NCBI RefSeq assembly: GCF_030272615.1
Contig: NC_081409.1
Coordinates: forward strand, 242,975,924 to 243,039,923
Source: Cryptomeria japonica
Lineage: Eukaryota; Streptophyta; Pinopsida; Cupressales; Cupressaceae
Direction of reading: 5' to 3'
Length of the DNA stretch: 64,000 bases
A model generated the notes under the pieces. That model had not been told where the DNA came from, searched no databases, and saw only the letters and a program-made list of their open reading frames with translations. Both the position numbers and the translations under genes were made by a program. Shown in pieces: positions 48,401 through 54,252 of this stretch. Position 1 is the stretch's first letter, and the number at the start of each line of letters is the position of its first letter.

Positions 48401-48808
48401 CAAAAACATAACAATAAATAAGATAGTACACATCTAATTTTGACTACACGTAGAAATGACCCTAGACATATATCCAATATAACCCTAAAACAAAAATTCA
48501 GTGAAAATCTAATAAGATTAAATGCAGTACTCGTTTGTTTGGTTAACCTTAATAAACAACATTATGGTAGTCACTGTTTCAAATCCTGTGCAGTGGCAAA
48601 TACTTTGATGCAAAACAGTTAAATAATGGCTTACCAGTGTTAATGAACGGCGATGCACTAAAGAGGGGTGTGGAAACTGGTCAAGATCAAGCAAGGGCCC
48701 CATGAAAATCGATAACAGAGCCAACACAGCCAGCATTGATACACACAAAAGTGAAACAGATGACATCCGCAGCTGTAAACGAACTTTATTTTGCTGATGC
48801 TGTGCCAT
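8958..48808 (-). CDS. GDP-fucose protein O-fucosyltransferase family gene, 10 exons, 578 aa
   Basis: Plant O-fucosyltransferase family protein (PF10250 type), expected to be a type II Golgi membrane enzyme using GDP-fucose; the acceptor cannot be told from sequence. Coding exons are 48808-48635, 24429-24373, 24207-24132, 23596-23520, 18628-18540, 18412-18226, 10509-10328, 10121-10019, 9866-9535 and 9417-8958. All introns are GT-AG and every phase matches, giving 579 codons including the stop. A hydrophobic anchor spans about residues 15-40. Family motifs follow in order: [10 protein letters not shown] (about 119-128), [25 protein letters not shown] (from 279), [26 protein letters not shown] (from 412) and [19 protein letters not shown] with PSACIC (about 468-491). 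The tail is acidic and Ser/Gln-rich. Length is normal for the plant family. Exons 3-10 are secure. Exons 1 and 2 rest on phase, splice sites and an anchor-like start, so the N terminus is less certain. The ATG at 48808 was chosen because the anchor follows it directly; an in-frame upstream ATG at 48925 lies in repeat-like sequence. Confidence 0.9.
9535..9866 (-). CDS. O-fucosyltransferase exon 9: GDP-fucose binding core
   Basis: The longest internal exon (110 codons plus two bases). It carries [63 protein letters not shown] and [14 protein letters not shown], in the usual order for the second half of the domain. Acceptor TTGAAG, donor AGAAG|GTATGA. Confidence 0.96.
10019..10121 (-). CDS. O-fucosyltransferase exon 8: HLRFEPDM motif
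   Basis: Begins with the last base of the split Arg codon and reads [20 protein letters not shown], the HLRFExDM-type motif of this family, then [13 protein letters not shown]. Acceptor TTGTAG, donor CCT|GTAAGT, phase 0. Confidence 0.95.
10328..10509 (-). CDS. O-fucosyltransferase exon 7
   Basis: Encodes [29 protein letters not shown]-like sequence and RRFLAIHLR, ending in phase 2 so that the Arg codon of HLRF is split across the intron. Acceptor ATGCAG, donor TTAAG|GTAACT. Confidence 0.93.
10510..14880 (-). other. Left part of intron 6 (4.4 kb), no gene seen
   Basis: Non-coding between exon 7 and the gypsy remnant. Short open frames such as 12057-12389 (+) have no recognisable motif. The composition alternates between AT-rich and C/A-rich segments (about 12000-13300) and may hold old unrecognised repeats. 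Confidence 0.5.
14880..17148 (-). mobile_element. Ty3/gypsy remnant in intron 6: LTR-like region plus gag start
   Basis: Read on the minus strand, the left end begins TGTTGTGCCTTGTACACACT at 17148, an LTR-like start. It is followed by about 1.4 kb of decayed LTR/leader and a gag-like frame starting [18 protein letters not shown] near 15320. A gag fragment at 15124-14891 reads [20 protein letters not shown] then [12 protein letters not shown], which resembles plant retrotransposon gag. Stops break the frame between the two pieces, and nothing from protease onward is present. It lies in the same orientation as the host gene. The family assignment is tentative. Confidence 0.5.
16020..17115 (-). 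repeat. Decayed short tandem repeats inside the gypsy LTR-like region
   Basis: On the plus strand the phrases TTTAAACGCCCTTCTT, GCGATTTTxxCTT and ATGAAATTCGGGCCTTTTG recur many times in variable form, about every 70-110 bp. Examples are near 16060, 16165, 16325, 16400, 16490, 16570, 16755 and 16830. They form a strongly diverged array within the presumed LTR. Confidence 0.55.
17149..18225 (-). other. Right part of intron 6, no gene seen
   Basis: T-rich and non-coding, ending at the GT donor of exon 6 (18225-18224). No element boundaries recognised. Confidence 0.5.
18226..18412 (-). CDS. O-fucosyltransferase exon 6
   Basis: One base plus 62 codons: [15 protein letters not shown], then [20 protein letters not shown] and LPMLLSRR, all family-typical. 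Acceptor CTGCAG; donor CGA|GTACGT in phase 0, followed by a 7.7-kb intron. Confidence 0.93.
18540..18628 (-). CDS. O-fucosyltransferase exon 5
   Basis: Encodes [20 protein letters not shown] and then DHHSFWKDR, which continue motif I directly after removal of a 4.9-kb intron. Acceptor ATTACAG, donor AGGAG|GTAATG, phase 2 at the 3' end. Confidence 0.93.
18629..19103 (-). other. Intron 4, segment next to exon 5
   Basis: No gene or repeat recognised; it ends at the acceptor of exon 5. Confidence 0.5.
19112..19984. mobile_element. hAT-type MITE, copy A
   Basis: A non-coding, very AT-rich element with imperfect inverted ends. The left end is CTAAGTCACAAGGTTTG and the right end ACCTTGTAACGTGG. 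The 8-bp flanks GTTACCTA (19104-19111) and GTCACCTA (19985-19992) match at 7 of 8. Subterminal GCCGAA/AATTCGG phrases recur at both ends. It lies in intron 4 of the host gene. Confidence 0.75.
19993..20837 (-). other. Intron 4, unannotated segment
   Basis: Non-coding. A short local repeat of ACACACTAGAAACTTC-like phrases is near 20300-20350; nothing else recognised. Confidence 0.45.
20838..21767 (+). mobile_element. Solo LTR, TGTAATGTCCCC family, with perfect 5-bp target duplication
   Basis: A 930-bp segment starting TGTAATGTCCCC and ending GGGGATATTACA, so the LTR ends are themselves inverted repeats. The flanks are TCAAA at 20833-20837 and TCAAA at 21768-21772, a perfect 5-bp target duplication. 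There is no internal coding region, primer-binding site or second LTR. Family members also occur at 42744 and 46530. The orientation is tentative because the ends are symmetrical. Confidence 0.8.
21773..22407 (-). other. Intron 4, unannotated segment
   Basis: Non-coding between a solo LTR and a MITE. The minus frame 22284-22048 has no recognisable motif. Confidence 0.45.
22416..23150. mobile_element. hAT-type MITE, copy B
   Basis: Inverted ends CTAAGTCACAAC and GAACCTTGTGACTTAA, flanked by CTTGAACT (22408-22415) and ATTGAACT (23151-23158), 7 of 8 matching. The middle is AT-rich and non-coding, with CGAATTT/TTGCCGAAC phrases near the right end as in copies A and C. It lies in intron 4. Confidence 0.72.
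23159..23518 (-). other. Intron 4 segment next to exon 4
   Basis: Non-coding; no repeat recognised. It ends at the donor of exon 4. Confidence 0.45.
23520..23596 (-). CDS. O-fucosyltransferase exon 4: motif I ([10 protein letters not shown])
   Basis: Completes the split Pro codon and encodes [18 protein letters not shown], the best-known N-terminal motif of the family. Acceptor TATGCAG, donor GGA|GTAAAA, phase 0 at the 3' end. Confidence 0.93.
23661..23702 (+). repeat. GA-rich microsatellite in intron 3
   Basis: An (AG)n tract with G-run interruptions, just after a short (AT)n run, within the 535-bp intron between exons 3 and 4. Confidence 0.85.
24132..24207 (-). CDS. O-fucosyltransferase exon 3: start of the conserved domain
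   Basis: Twenty-five codons plus one base, including [14 protein letters not shown], a segment typical of plant O-fucosyltransferases just before the first nucleotide-sugar motif. Acceptor TTGTAG, donor GCAC|GTAAGT, ending in phase 1. Confidence 0.88.
24373..24429 (-). CDS. O-fucosyltransferase exon 2: short stem segment
   Basis: Nineteen codons ([19 protein letters not shown]) between a TTCAG acceptor and a CCA|GTATGT donor, phase 0 at both ends. It is polar and Ser/Thr/Asn-rich, as expected of the stem between anchor and catalytic domain. There is little family conservation here, so the call rests on splice sites and phase; CAGCAG at the acceptor allows the exon to start three bases later. 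Confidence 0.65.
24430..25041 (-). other. Intron 1, segment next to exon 2
   Basis: Non-coding; short chance open frames only. The left boundary is the acceptor of exon 2. Confidence 0.5.
25042..26820 (+). pseudogene. DUF4283/CCHC retroelement remnant in intron 1
   Basis: A decayed plus-strand relative of the copies at 100-2991. It starts [15 protein letters not shown] near 25042. The zinc-knuckle region near 25960-26020 reads [14 protein letters not shown] in one frame, with one Cys of the CxxC lost, followed by NWWKRKY. The C-terminal part (26469-26816) reads [19 protein letters not shown]. Many stops and frameshifts. No reverse transcriptase is visible. It is antisense to the host gene. 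Confidence 0.6.
26838..27230. mobile_element. hAT-type MITE, copy C, with perfect 8-bp target duplication
   Basis: A 393-bp non-coding element. The left end CTAAGTCACAAGGTTCGAAT and right end ATCCTGTGACTTAG are inverted repeats. The flanks are ATTCCAAG at 26830-26837 and ATTCCAAG at 27231-27238, an exact 8-bp duplication. Subterminal GAATTCGA phrases form further inverted repeats. The shortest and best-preserved of the three copies. Confidence 0.88.
27239..27857 (-). other. Intron 1, unannotated segment
   Basis: Between MITE C and the nested solo LTR. No gene or repeat recognised. Confidence 0.5.
28670..28862 (+). repeat. 5' LTR of the Copia element
   Basis: 193 bp, TG...CA ends, followed without a gap by the primer-binding site. 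It shares about 97% of positions with the 3' LTR. Confidence 0.95.
28925..29470 (+). repeat. Imperfect leader repeats of the Copia element
   Basis: About four diverged copies of a unit of about 120-130 bp fill the leader between primer-binding site and gag. Each has CTAGGGTTTTGACCCTC-like, TTCTTGGTGGGTTTTT-like and CAACTGGGT-like phrases. The same phrases recur in the leader of the deleted relative at 34680-34930. Confidence 0.7.
29584..30380 (+). pseudogene. Copia gag, frameshifted
   Basis: Starts [20 protein letters not shown], and [14 protein letters not shown] is typical of plant Copia gag. A frameshift around 29755-29785 moves the frame. The second frame is open from there to a TAG at 30378, covering the UBN2-type capsid region ([18 protein letters not shown]) and a zinc knuckle [14 protein letters not shown]. 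It packages the retrotransposon RNA in active elements; here it cannot be made as one chain. Confidence 0.85.
30403..33636 (+). pseudogene. Copia pol (protease, integrase, reverse transcriptase, RNase H), broken
   Basis: Protease: [13 protein letters not shown] with the DSG active site (about 30460). GAG-pre-integrase: [10 protein letters not shown] and [14 protein letters not shown]. Integrase core: TLRSDNGGG, then [15 protein letters not shown] and the NRSPTHA region (31100-31560). Reverse transcriptase: [20 protein letters not shown] and the catalytic YVDD at about 32670. RNase [21 protein letters not shown] and [11 protein letters not shown]. Breaks: in-frame stops at 30589, 31072, 32578 and 33172; frameshifts at the G-run near 31250 and near 32281. 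It cannot mobilise itself. Confidence 0.92.
33631..33823 (+). repeat. 3' LTR of the Copia element
   Basis: 193 bp, preceded by the purine tract AAGGGAGGG and followed by the ATTTA target duplication. The stop codon of the pol frame lies at 33634-33636, inside this LTR. Confidence 0.95.
34181..34414 (+). repeat. 5' LTR of the deleted Copia-type element
   Basis: 234 bp, directly followed by the initiator Met-tRNA primer-binding site. Differs from the 3' copy at only a handful of positions. Confidence 0.9.
35923..36156 (+). repeat. 3' LTR of the deleted Copia-type element
   Basis: 234 bp, preceded by CCATTAAGGGAGGG, the same purine-tract context as the full Copia element. It ends 42 bp before the hAT transposon. 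Confidence 0.9.
36199..40012 (+). mobile_element. Complete hAT transposon with intact transposase
   Basis: Length 3,814 bp. The left end CTGAGTTACCGGTAC and right end (reverse complement) CTAAGTTGCCGGTAC match at 13 of 15. The 8-bp target duplication GTGCTAAG is perfect (36191-36198 and 40013-40020), the length expected for hAT. The left subterminal zone (36215-36430) carries many ATTCGG/CGAATCC motifs and the right has GTACC/GTACG repeats (39937-40003), plausible transposase-binding sites. The transposase gene is uninterrupted. A decayed relative lies at 41760-44982. Confidence 0.93.
37201..39644 (+). CDS. hAT transposase, three exons, 745 aa
   Basis: Exons 37201-38358, 38474-39172 and 39264-39644, all phase 0, with GT-AG introns of 115 and 91 bp whose acceptors both read AATAG|GTTG. 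Order of parts: Ser/Thr-rich N terminus; BED-type zinc finger ([20 protein letters not shown] then [19 protein letters not shown], about residues 25-75); DUF659-like catalytic part ([45 protein letters not shown]); the central W-containing region ([16 protein letters not shown]); and the C-terminal hAT dimerisation segment in exon 3 ([19 protein letters not shown]). No stop or frameshift in any exon. It should bind the element ends and catalyse cut-and-paste transposition in the nucleus. The splice model is strengthened because the first intron is recognisable at the same place in the decayed copy. Confidence 0.88.
40021..40712 (+). repeat. Right-hand part of the nested solo LTR
   Basis: The rest of the LTR that starts at 27863, resuming after the hAT. 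It has TTGGTGC repeats (40430-40540) and the U5-type phrases, and ends TCTCA before the ATACT duplication. Confidence 0.7.
40782..41132. repeat. 175-bp tandem duplication
   Basis: Two units start at TCCAAATTAGCACAC (40782 and 40957). They share CCTTGCATGTATGCAACAAT and GTGAGCTCACTTAACAAG, and differ at few positions. Confidence 0.85.
41133..41759. other. Intron 1 spacer with short degenerate repeats
   Basis: ACTGCAATTACA and AACCAGACTG phrases recur between 41390 and 41510, followed by AT-rich sequence. No gene seen. Confidence 0.45.
42744..43603 (+). mobile_element. TGTAATGTCCCC-family LTR-like insertion in the decayed hAT
   Basis: 860 bp from TGTAATGTCCCC to GGGGACATTACA, perfect 12-bp inverted ends. 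Its first 60 bp resemble the copy at 46530. It splits the decayed hAT coding sequence exactly where the intact copy reads straight through (near 38140). No clear target duplication (AAGTG left, AGGCT right). Confidence 0.65.
42924..43271. repeat. 174-bp tandem duplication inside the insertion
   Basis: Two units start at CTCATTTGAGGGGATAATTT (42924 and 43098), sharing GGTGCTAATGGTGGAAAGG and the flanking CTCTTGCCAAAGGGGC. This is why the antisense frame 43388-42903 looks like a repeated protein; I do not regard that frame as coding. Confidence 0.85.
44983..46167 (+). mobile_element. Possible decayed LTR of the TGTAATGTCCCC family
   Basis: Begins TATAACATCCCC, a one-or-two-step variant of the family start, right after the decayed hAT. 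A plausible end is GGGATATTAC at about 46167. No target duplication. A fresh TGTAATGTCCCC at about 46142 may be a separate fragment. Boundaries are uncertain. Confidence 0.3.
46168..46529. other. Intron 1 spacer, no gene seen
   Basis: Unrecognised sequence between two LTR-like segments. It may belong to the fragment that starts at about 46142. Confidence 0.35.
46530..47864 (+). mobile_element. TGTAATGTCCCC-family solo LTR
   Basis: 1,335 bp from TGTAATGTCCCC to GGTACATTACA, flanked by GTCAG (46525-46529) and GCCAG (47865-47869), 4 of 5 matching. The first 60 bp (including ATTTTGAAATAAGATTTAAT) resemble the insertion at 42744. No coding sequence or primer-binding site. Confidence 0.65.
47870..48634 (-). 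other. Intron 1 segment next to exon 1
   Basis: Non-coding between the solo LTR and the exon 1 donor at 48634. The minus frame 48026-47772 shows no known motif. Confidence 0.45.
48635..48808 (-). CDS. O-fucosyltransferase exon 1: cytosolic tail and signal anchor
   Basis: Fifty-eight codons starting [15 protein letters not shown], followed by a Leu/Val/Met-rich stretch ([16 protein letters not shown]) flanked by basic residues on the N-terminal side. That is the layout of a type II Golgi signal anchor. The exon ends CTG|GTAAGC in phase 0, and the next exon I assign also starts in phase 0. The linkage across 24 kb is inferred; a transcript would settle it. The reading frame is open further upstream to 48925 but that part looks like the flanking repeat. 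Confidence 0.68.
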
Positions 48809-48899
48809 TGATAATTTTCCTTCATTTGAAAACCTTACCTTCGTAGGTTTCCCTTGAAGATGCAAGAGCTTGCAAGTGTAGATTTTACTAAATAACTGC

Positions 48900-50600
48900 A
48901 TGAACAAACCCCAACTTTCCCTCAAATTTTTAACTGATAAAATTTACAGTAAACTCTTCTTCTCTATACGTGACCAACTTCTTCCCTTTTAAAGATAGCC
49001 ATTAAGTGAACAAAACTCCTTCCTCAGTACATGGTCTTTTATTCAAGAGCTCAAACAGCAACTTCAATTATTACCATGAATAAAGAACCCTAGCTTTCCC
49101 TCTTATCTCTGGATAGGTGAAATCTACAGTAAACTCTTGTCCTGTGTCGGCTACCAATTTTCTTCCTCAGACTGCAAGTTCATTATCAGAAACCCTTCCC
49201 ATCCCACTTTAAAAGATGCAAATTCATAAATAACCGGCGAAATAAACCATAGCTTTACCTTCATCTCTAGCGAGGCATAATTTACTGTAAATTCTTCTTC
49301 TGTTTTAATGATTACGAATTTTTCATCAAAAGAAATAACCTTCCCATGTTATCTTCGGAAATTGAAGAGCTTGCAAATGTGACTTTAAGCCTCCCTTATC
49401 TAAAGCTGAAACAAACAATGGTTGTACCAATTCTTCCTTCACTCTGAATGATCCTATTTCATCCTCTTTGAAGAATAACGCTTTTCACTGAAAACTCTTT
49501 TCTCCTTGTGTTTCTTTTGACAACTTCAACGGTTACAAATGCAAAATCAAGAGATAACCGCAAATGTGAACCCTAGCCTTCCTTAAACAAACAAAAGTTA
49601 CGCCAAACTCTTTCTTCCCTGTAAATTATCGATCTCTTCCTTCTTAAATAAGGACAGTTTCCAATGAATTTCTTCCGTATCACATTTTCATTGTCAAAGT
49701 CCGGATTTTCAGAGTACAACTTCACTAAACAACAACAAAAACAAACCGTAACTTTTCCTTTTAACTTTAAATTTGCAAGTAAACTCTTCTTTTCTGTAAA
49801 TGATCTAGTTCTCAAAGAATGTCAATTTTTCACTGAAAGCTCTTCATTCTTACCTTTTCTTTGATAACTCCAGAGCTCTCAAACACGGCTTTACTAAGTA
49901 ACCACAAAAAACGCTCATGCTTCGCTATTTCCTCGGACCTTTAAATAGACAAATTTCACACTTAACTCTTCTTCCCTGAATCAATCTCATCCTCAAAAGA
50001 TGCCGGTTTTTCAGTGAAAAATATATTCTTTCTTCTTTTCCTTTTCTTTGAAAATTCCAACGCTCTTACATGCAACTTCACTAAATAACCACAAATGCAA
50101 GCCCTACCTTTCGTTTGAGCTTTACATAAGCAAATAATAAAACATGTATTTCCCTTTGAGAGGCTCCGAACCAGCAAATATCAAATCCTAACTTCTCTTT
50201 GAGCTTCAAACAAGCAAATAGCAAACCATATCTTTGTTCTGAATTTTAACTAAGCTAATACAAAGAAAAACCCCAACTTCTTTTTGAGCTTCAACAGAGC
50301 AAAAATGACAACGCCTTCTTCTCCCCTGAAGACAATCTACTTCCTACTCCTTAATAATACCAGTTTTCCCGCTCACAGGACTTCCCTTCACAGGCCTTCC
50401 TATATAAACTCCAGAGCTTGCAAGAACGACTTCCACAACAACAAAAGAAGATTTACTATCCCTTTTTTTAAACCAAAGGCAATAGAATGATCCTAGGTTT
50501 TCCCTGGTCTTCTCAAAGCTCGAATAATACGGCAAAGTCTTCTTCCATAGATCTGCTCGACAAATTCTTCCCTCTTCAAATTTGCCAAATTTTCATCGGA
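48900..50600. repeat. Diverged tandem array (about 178-bp unit) upstream of exon 1
   Basis: The phrase AGTAAACTCTTCTTC-like recurs near 48951, 49128, 49290, 49608, 49786 and 49962, with a weaker copy near 49428. Spacing is about 140-180 bp. Between copies come AACCCTAGCTTTCC, TTTTTCAGTGAAAACTCTTC and CAACTTCACTAAATAACCAC phrases. From about 50100 to 50300 a shorter unit of about 60 bp (TTTGAGCTTCAAACAAGCAAA) takes over. The array begins about 90 bp upstream of the chosen start codon, so it occupies the likely promoter or 5' untranslated region. Confidence 0.7.
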
Positions 50601-51180
50601 AACTCTTTTCCCGCCAACACATTTTCTGACTACATTCCAAACACTAAACAGCAAAAACCTTAATTTTAAGAAGAAAAGCGCAGCCTCCCAACAAAACGTA
50701 CCGTTTGGTAGTCTTCAAAGTAAGCGATCAATTTCTTCAACCAAAAGAGGTTGCAAATGCAGCATCAATACATATCAGCAAATTCAATGCCAGCCTTTCC
50801 AGTACCTAAAACAAAAAAAATTGATTTGTTCGTTCACAATAATAAATGTAAAACAGAAAATTTGAGGGCCCCAGACGTCGCGGGTTCTCCTCACCTTACG
50901 CGCATGGCTTTTAGGGTACGTATATTAGGTTCGCCTGCAACATAAATTATAAGCCTTATCATTTTAATTGAATTTAAAACTACAGCGAAGACGTGGTTTA
51001 CGAGGAAGAAAAAATAATTTACTTATTTAAATTAATTGCAGTCGAACTCTCTGTAAATTTAATTCCTACTTTAAAAGTTTCATCCAATTTTAAAGAAAAA
51101 TTTGGAAAGAGATGTGTCGTGAAGAGTTACACCAGCAAATATATTTTATTTAAGAAAAGCAAATATATGCTTTAATTGTT
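50601..51180. other. Upstream flank with a GC-richer patch
   Basis: A locally GC-richer patch at about 50860-50940 (GGGCCCCAGACGTCGCGGG) in otherwise AT-rich DNA, about 2 kb upstream of exon 1. No gene recognised. Confidence 0.4.
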
Positions 51181-51181
51181 G

Positions 51182-51410
51182 TGTCAACAATCAAATGATA
51201 TGGTATTTTTAATTAATAATATTAAATTTTGAAAGTTAAAATAAACTATTAGGACGCAGTTTAAATATAAACAATTATTAAATTAACAGTGTAGGAACCA
51301 TCAACAATAGAATAGTATGGTTTTTCAATTAATAATATTAAATTTTCAAAGTTAAATAAATTTTTAGGATGGCTTTTAAACACAAACAATTACTAAGTTA
51401 ATCGTGTAGG
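51182..51410. repeat. Diverged 110-bp tandem duplication
   Basis: Two units (about 51182-51292 and 51293-51410) share CAATTAATAATATTAAATTT-like and AAACAATTA phrases and end GTGTAGGAA. Confidence 0.6.
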
Positions 51411-53469
51411 AAAATATATTTAAAAATTGGTCTTAAGAGATATCTATGAGAAAAATAATAGTCTAATTGTATTAAATTTATATCTAGATTGAAATGAAGT
51501 GTTAAGATTTAAGTGATTATAATTGAAAAGTGAAATAATTGAAAACTAGCATACTTATATTTTTGAAAAATCTAAGTAAAGATACTCAATATCAAATTAG
51601 AAAAAAAATTAATATTCATAAATAATAGTAAAGAGTTTGTTAGTAATGAATGAGTTTGAAGTGAATTGCTTGAATAGATTGTTTGGAGTATTTCTTATAT
51701 GGTTTTTGTCTCCACTTCTCTATTTTTAATAAAACTAAAGAAGAGATTTTATCAATTTAATAATTTTCAATTAGACATATTGTCTGGTGGATGGGGGTTG
51801 GTGTAATAGCAATGGAGGACAGATAATGATGTTGTATCCTTGGGAGGGGTTGATGTTGTTTTAAGGGTGTAGTGGTTGCAAGACAATGGGTGGATTAGTC
51901 TTAATGAGCTCTTCTTAAATTGTGGGAAAGGACAATAGTTGATTATATGACAAGAACTTGGTAGAAATAAATAGAACCCAATGCACAAAAGGGTAAAGAA
52001 GTTGCTAATTGTCTGATATGTTTCACTACAATTCCATATAGGGTTTGCATTGTATGGTAAGTAGTAAATACAGAGAAGCTAGCAAAATAGAATGAAGTGC
52101 ATCAATTGATCTATTGGTTTTCATACTTATTTTAGGATATAGTGTATAAGATGTCACCAAATAGGTGCCATGAAGATATCATTGAGTTGTAGTTTGGATC
52201 TAACTTATTGATAATTTCTATCTATATTTGGTGGCATAGGAGTATCACAACTTGTGTTATACTAACCACATAAGTATCAAACATTGATAACACACAAGTA
52301 ATTATGATTAAATGACACTTGGTGGTTAAGGTATGCCAAGTCAAACTGGCATTTTGGTTTTTCCTTTCATTTGATCAACCCAATTTTTTGAAAAACAAAA
52401 TGCATAGTTTTATAAAGTTTCCTAACGAAGGACCAAGGGTTTAAGTTTGGGGAGCACAAATACATATAGTACTCAAAACTTTGGTTATGAAAATATGTAT
52501 AGTAAATAAGTATAAGAATCGGGGATGACCCCACAATGGGAAAAGCTAAAAATATTTATTTTATTTTATTTTTTAAGTATAAGAATCTTAGAATTACAAA
52601 AAAATGACATACTAAGTAAACTACTAAACAATAAAGTCATAAATATATGCATTGCAATGGTTGCATTTGTTTGAATTTTGAAGTGAACATTTACTTTCTT
52701 TTAAAGATAGATATGTATGTATGTACTTACTTGCTTTTTTGAAAAGTAAAACATGCAATCTCTCTTTTTTTTTAATATTTCATATTTTATATTAAAATTA
52801 AAAAATAAGAATTTTATATCAAATTGATTCTAACTTGTACATAATAGATCTATATGAATAAAACTAAATATTAAATTGATTCTAACTTGTACTTACACAT
52901 GCAATTTATTATGCATGAAAGAAACTACATAATTCTAAGAATATATATTATTTAAATTATTTAATTTATTTTCATTTAAGTCAATTAATTTAATTTAATA
53001 AAATATATTACTAAAATTAAAATTAAAATATTTAATTTGGAAAGTCTTATTATAACTACAAGGACTAAGTACAACCATGCATTACATATTTAATCCATAT
53101 TCAAATAAAACTAAATATTAAACGAACAATACTACACTTTAATTTATTATGCATGAAAGAAATTAAAGAAAAATTAGTTATTGGGAGGCCACTGAAAATA
53201 CATATCTTCAAAGTCTATTATGAAAATTGAGAGTGGTTGTTAATGAAAATGATTGCACTTAACTTAGTTATTTAATCTAGTTTCATTTAAGTTATTTTAA
53301 TTTCATTTAAATTATTTAATTAAATTAAATTTATTTGATTTATTTTAATTTAAATTATTTAATTTATTTTAATTTAAGTTATTAAATTTATTTTCATTTA
53401 ACTTATTAAATCTAATTTAGATTATTTTAATTTACTTTTGATTATTAAATTTAATTTATTTTAAGTCAT
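51411..53469. other. AT-rich intergenic stretch, no gene seen
   Basis: From about 52780 it is almost entirely built from ATTTAA-like words, grading into the pentanucleotide tract at 53470. No coding frame with known motifs. Confidence 0.5.
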
Positions 53470-53537
53470 TTAATTTAATTTAATTTAATTTAATTTAATT
53501 TAATTTAATTTAATTTAATTTAATTTAATTTAATTTA
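53470..53537 (+). repeat. (AATTT)n microsatellite
   Basis: About 13 near-perfect tandem copies of the pentamer, within a wider zone (53280-53560) of imperfect copies. Confidence 0.95.
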
Positions 53538-53955
53538 AGTCGTTTAATTTAATTTTTATATTATTATTTTATTTTATTTGAAATAAAATCCACCAAACAT
53601 GTTTTTAATTTCTCTCTCTATATATATAACTAAAATGAAAAATTTAAATATTTAATTTTTTAAAATAAATTGAATCTTATTTTATTTGAAGTGTAACTTC
53701 CACAACAACTCCAATTCAATTACAATTGAATAATCTAAGAAAACAATTATTCAAAACGATGCCAACCTCTATTTAGATGTCTAATACAAGAACAATTCAT
53801 ATTTGTGTGCTACAAGTCATAATTAGTGGACATCATTTATACTTCATCTTTTTTCTTGTATCAATACTCAATGACTAAGAGTTTTTGGATTGTTTCAAAT
53901 TTACCATGCAATTTTTGTATTAAACAAAAAATTGAAAGTAAAAGTAATAGTAAAA

Positions 53956-54236
53956 TTGTCTTCGAATGTGTAGTGTTGCGGTTAAAACTCTTCATTGGTG
54001 AAGTGGCCACCAAGGTCCAAACCCCTGTTGGGTCACTATGCTTGCAAGCCTTGTGTCTTTGTTGGGTTGTTGTGCTTGCAAGTTTGAACAAGTGAAGTGT
54101 GGGGATGAGGTTCCCCGTTTGTGGCCTCACTGGTTCATAGCTCTGAGTCAAAAGCAGTTCATGTGGAGTCGGAGGGCATGTCATGCCAGCGCCACCAATC
54201 ACATTAAAAAGTTTACCAGGCATTAATTTATTAAAA
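53956..54236 (+). mobile_element. Complete tRNA-type SINE with 16-bp target duplication
   Basis: 281 bp flanked by AAAAGTAATAGTAAAA at 53940-53955 and again at 54237-54252 (perfect). An A-box-like TAGTGTTGCGG lies at 53971-53981 and a B-box-like GGTCCAAACCC at 54014-54024, 32 bp apart as in a tRNA. Each has about one mismatch to consensus. The 3' end is A-rich and merges with the target duplication. Open frames through it are chance. It is pol III transcribed and needs LINE machinery to move. Recent or well preserved, judging from the exact duplication. Confidence 0.88.
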
Positions 54237-54252
54237 AAAAGTAATAGTAAAA

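Noticed and set aside
48809-48925. Longer N terminus for the fucosyltransferase starting at 48925
   Set aside because: The frame is open, but the added residues come from repeat-like sequence; the ATG at 48808 places the basic residues and anchor in the usual position.
53861-54223. 120-codon minus-strand frame
   Set aside because: It overlaps the SINE body, whose target duplication and pol III boxes account for the sequence.
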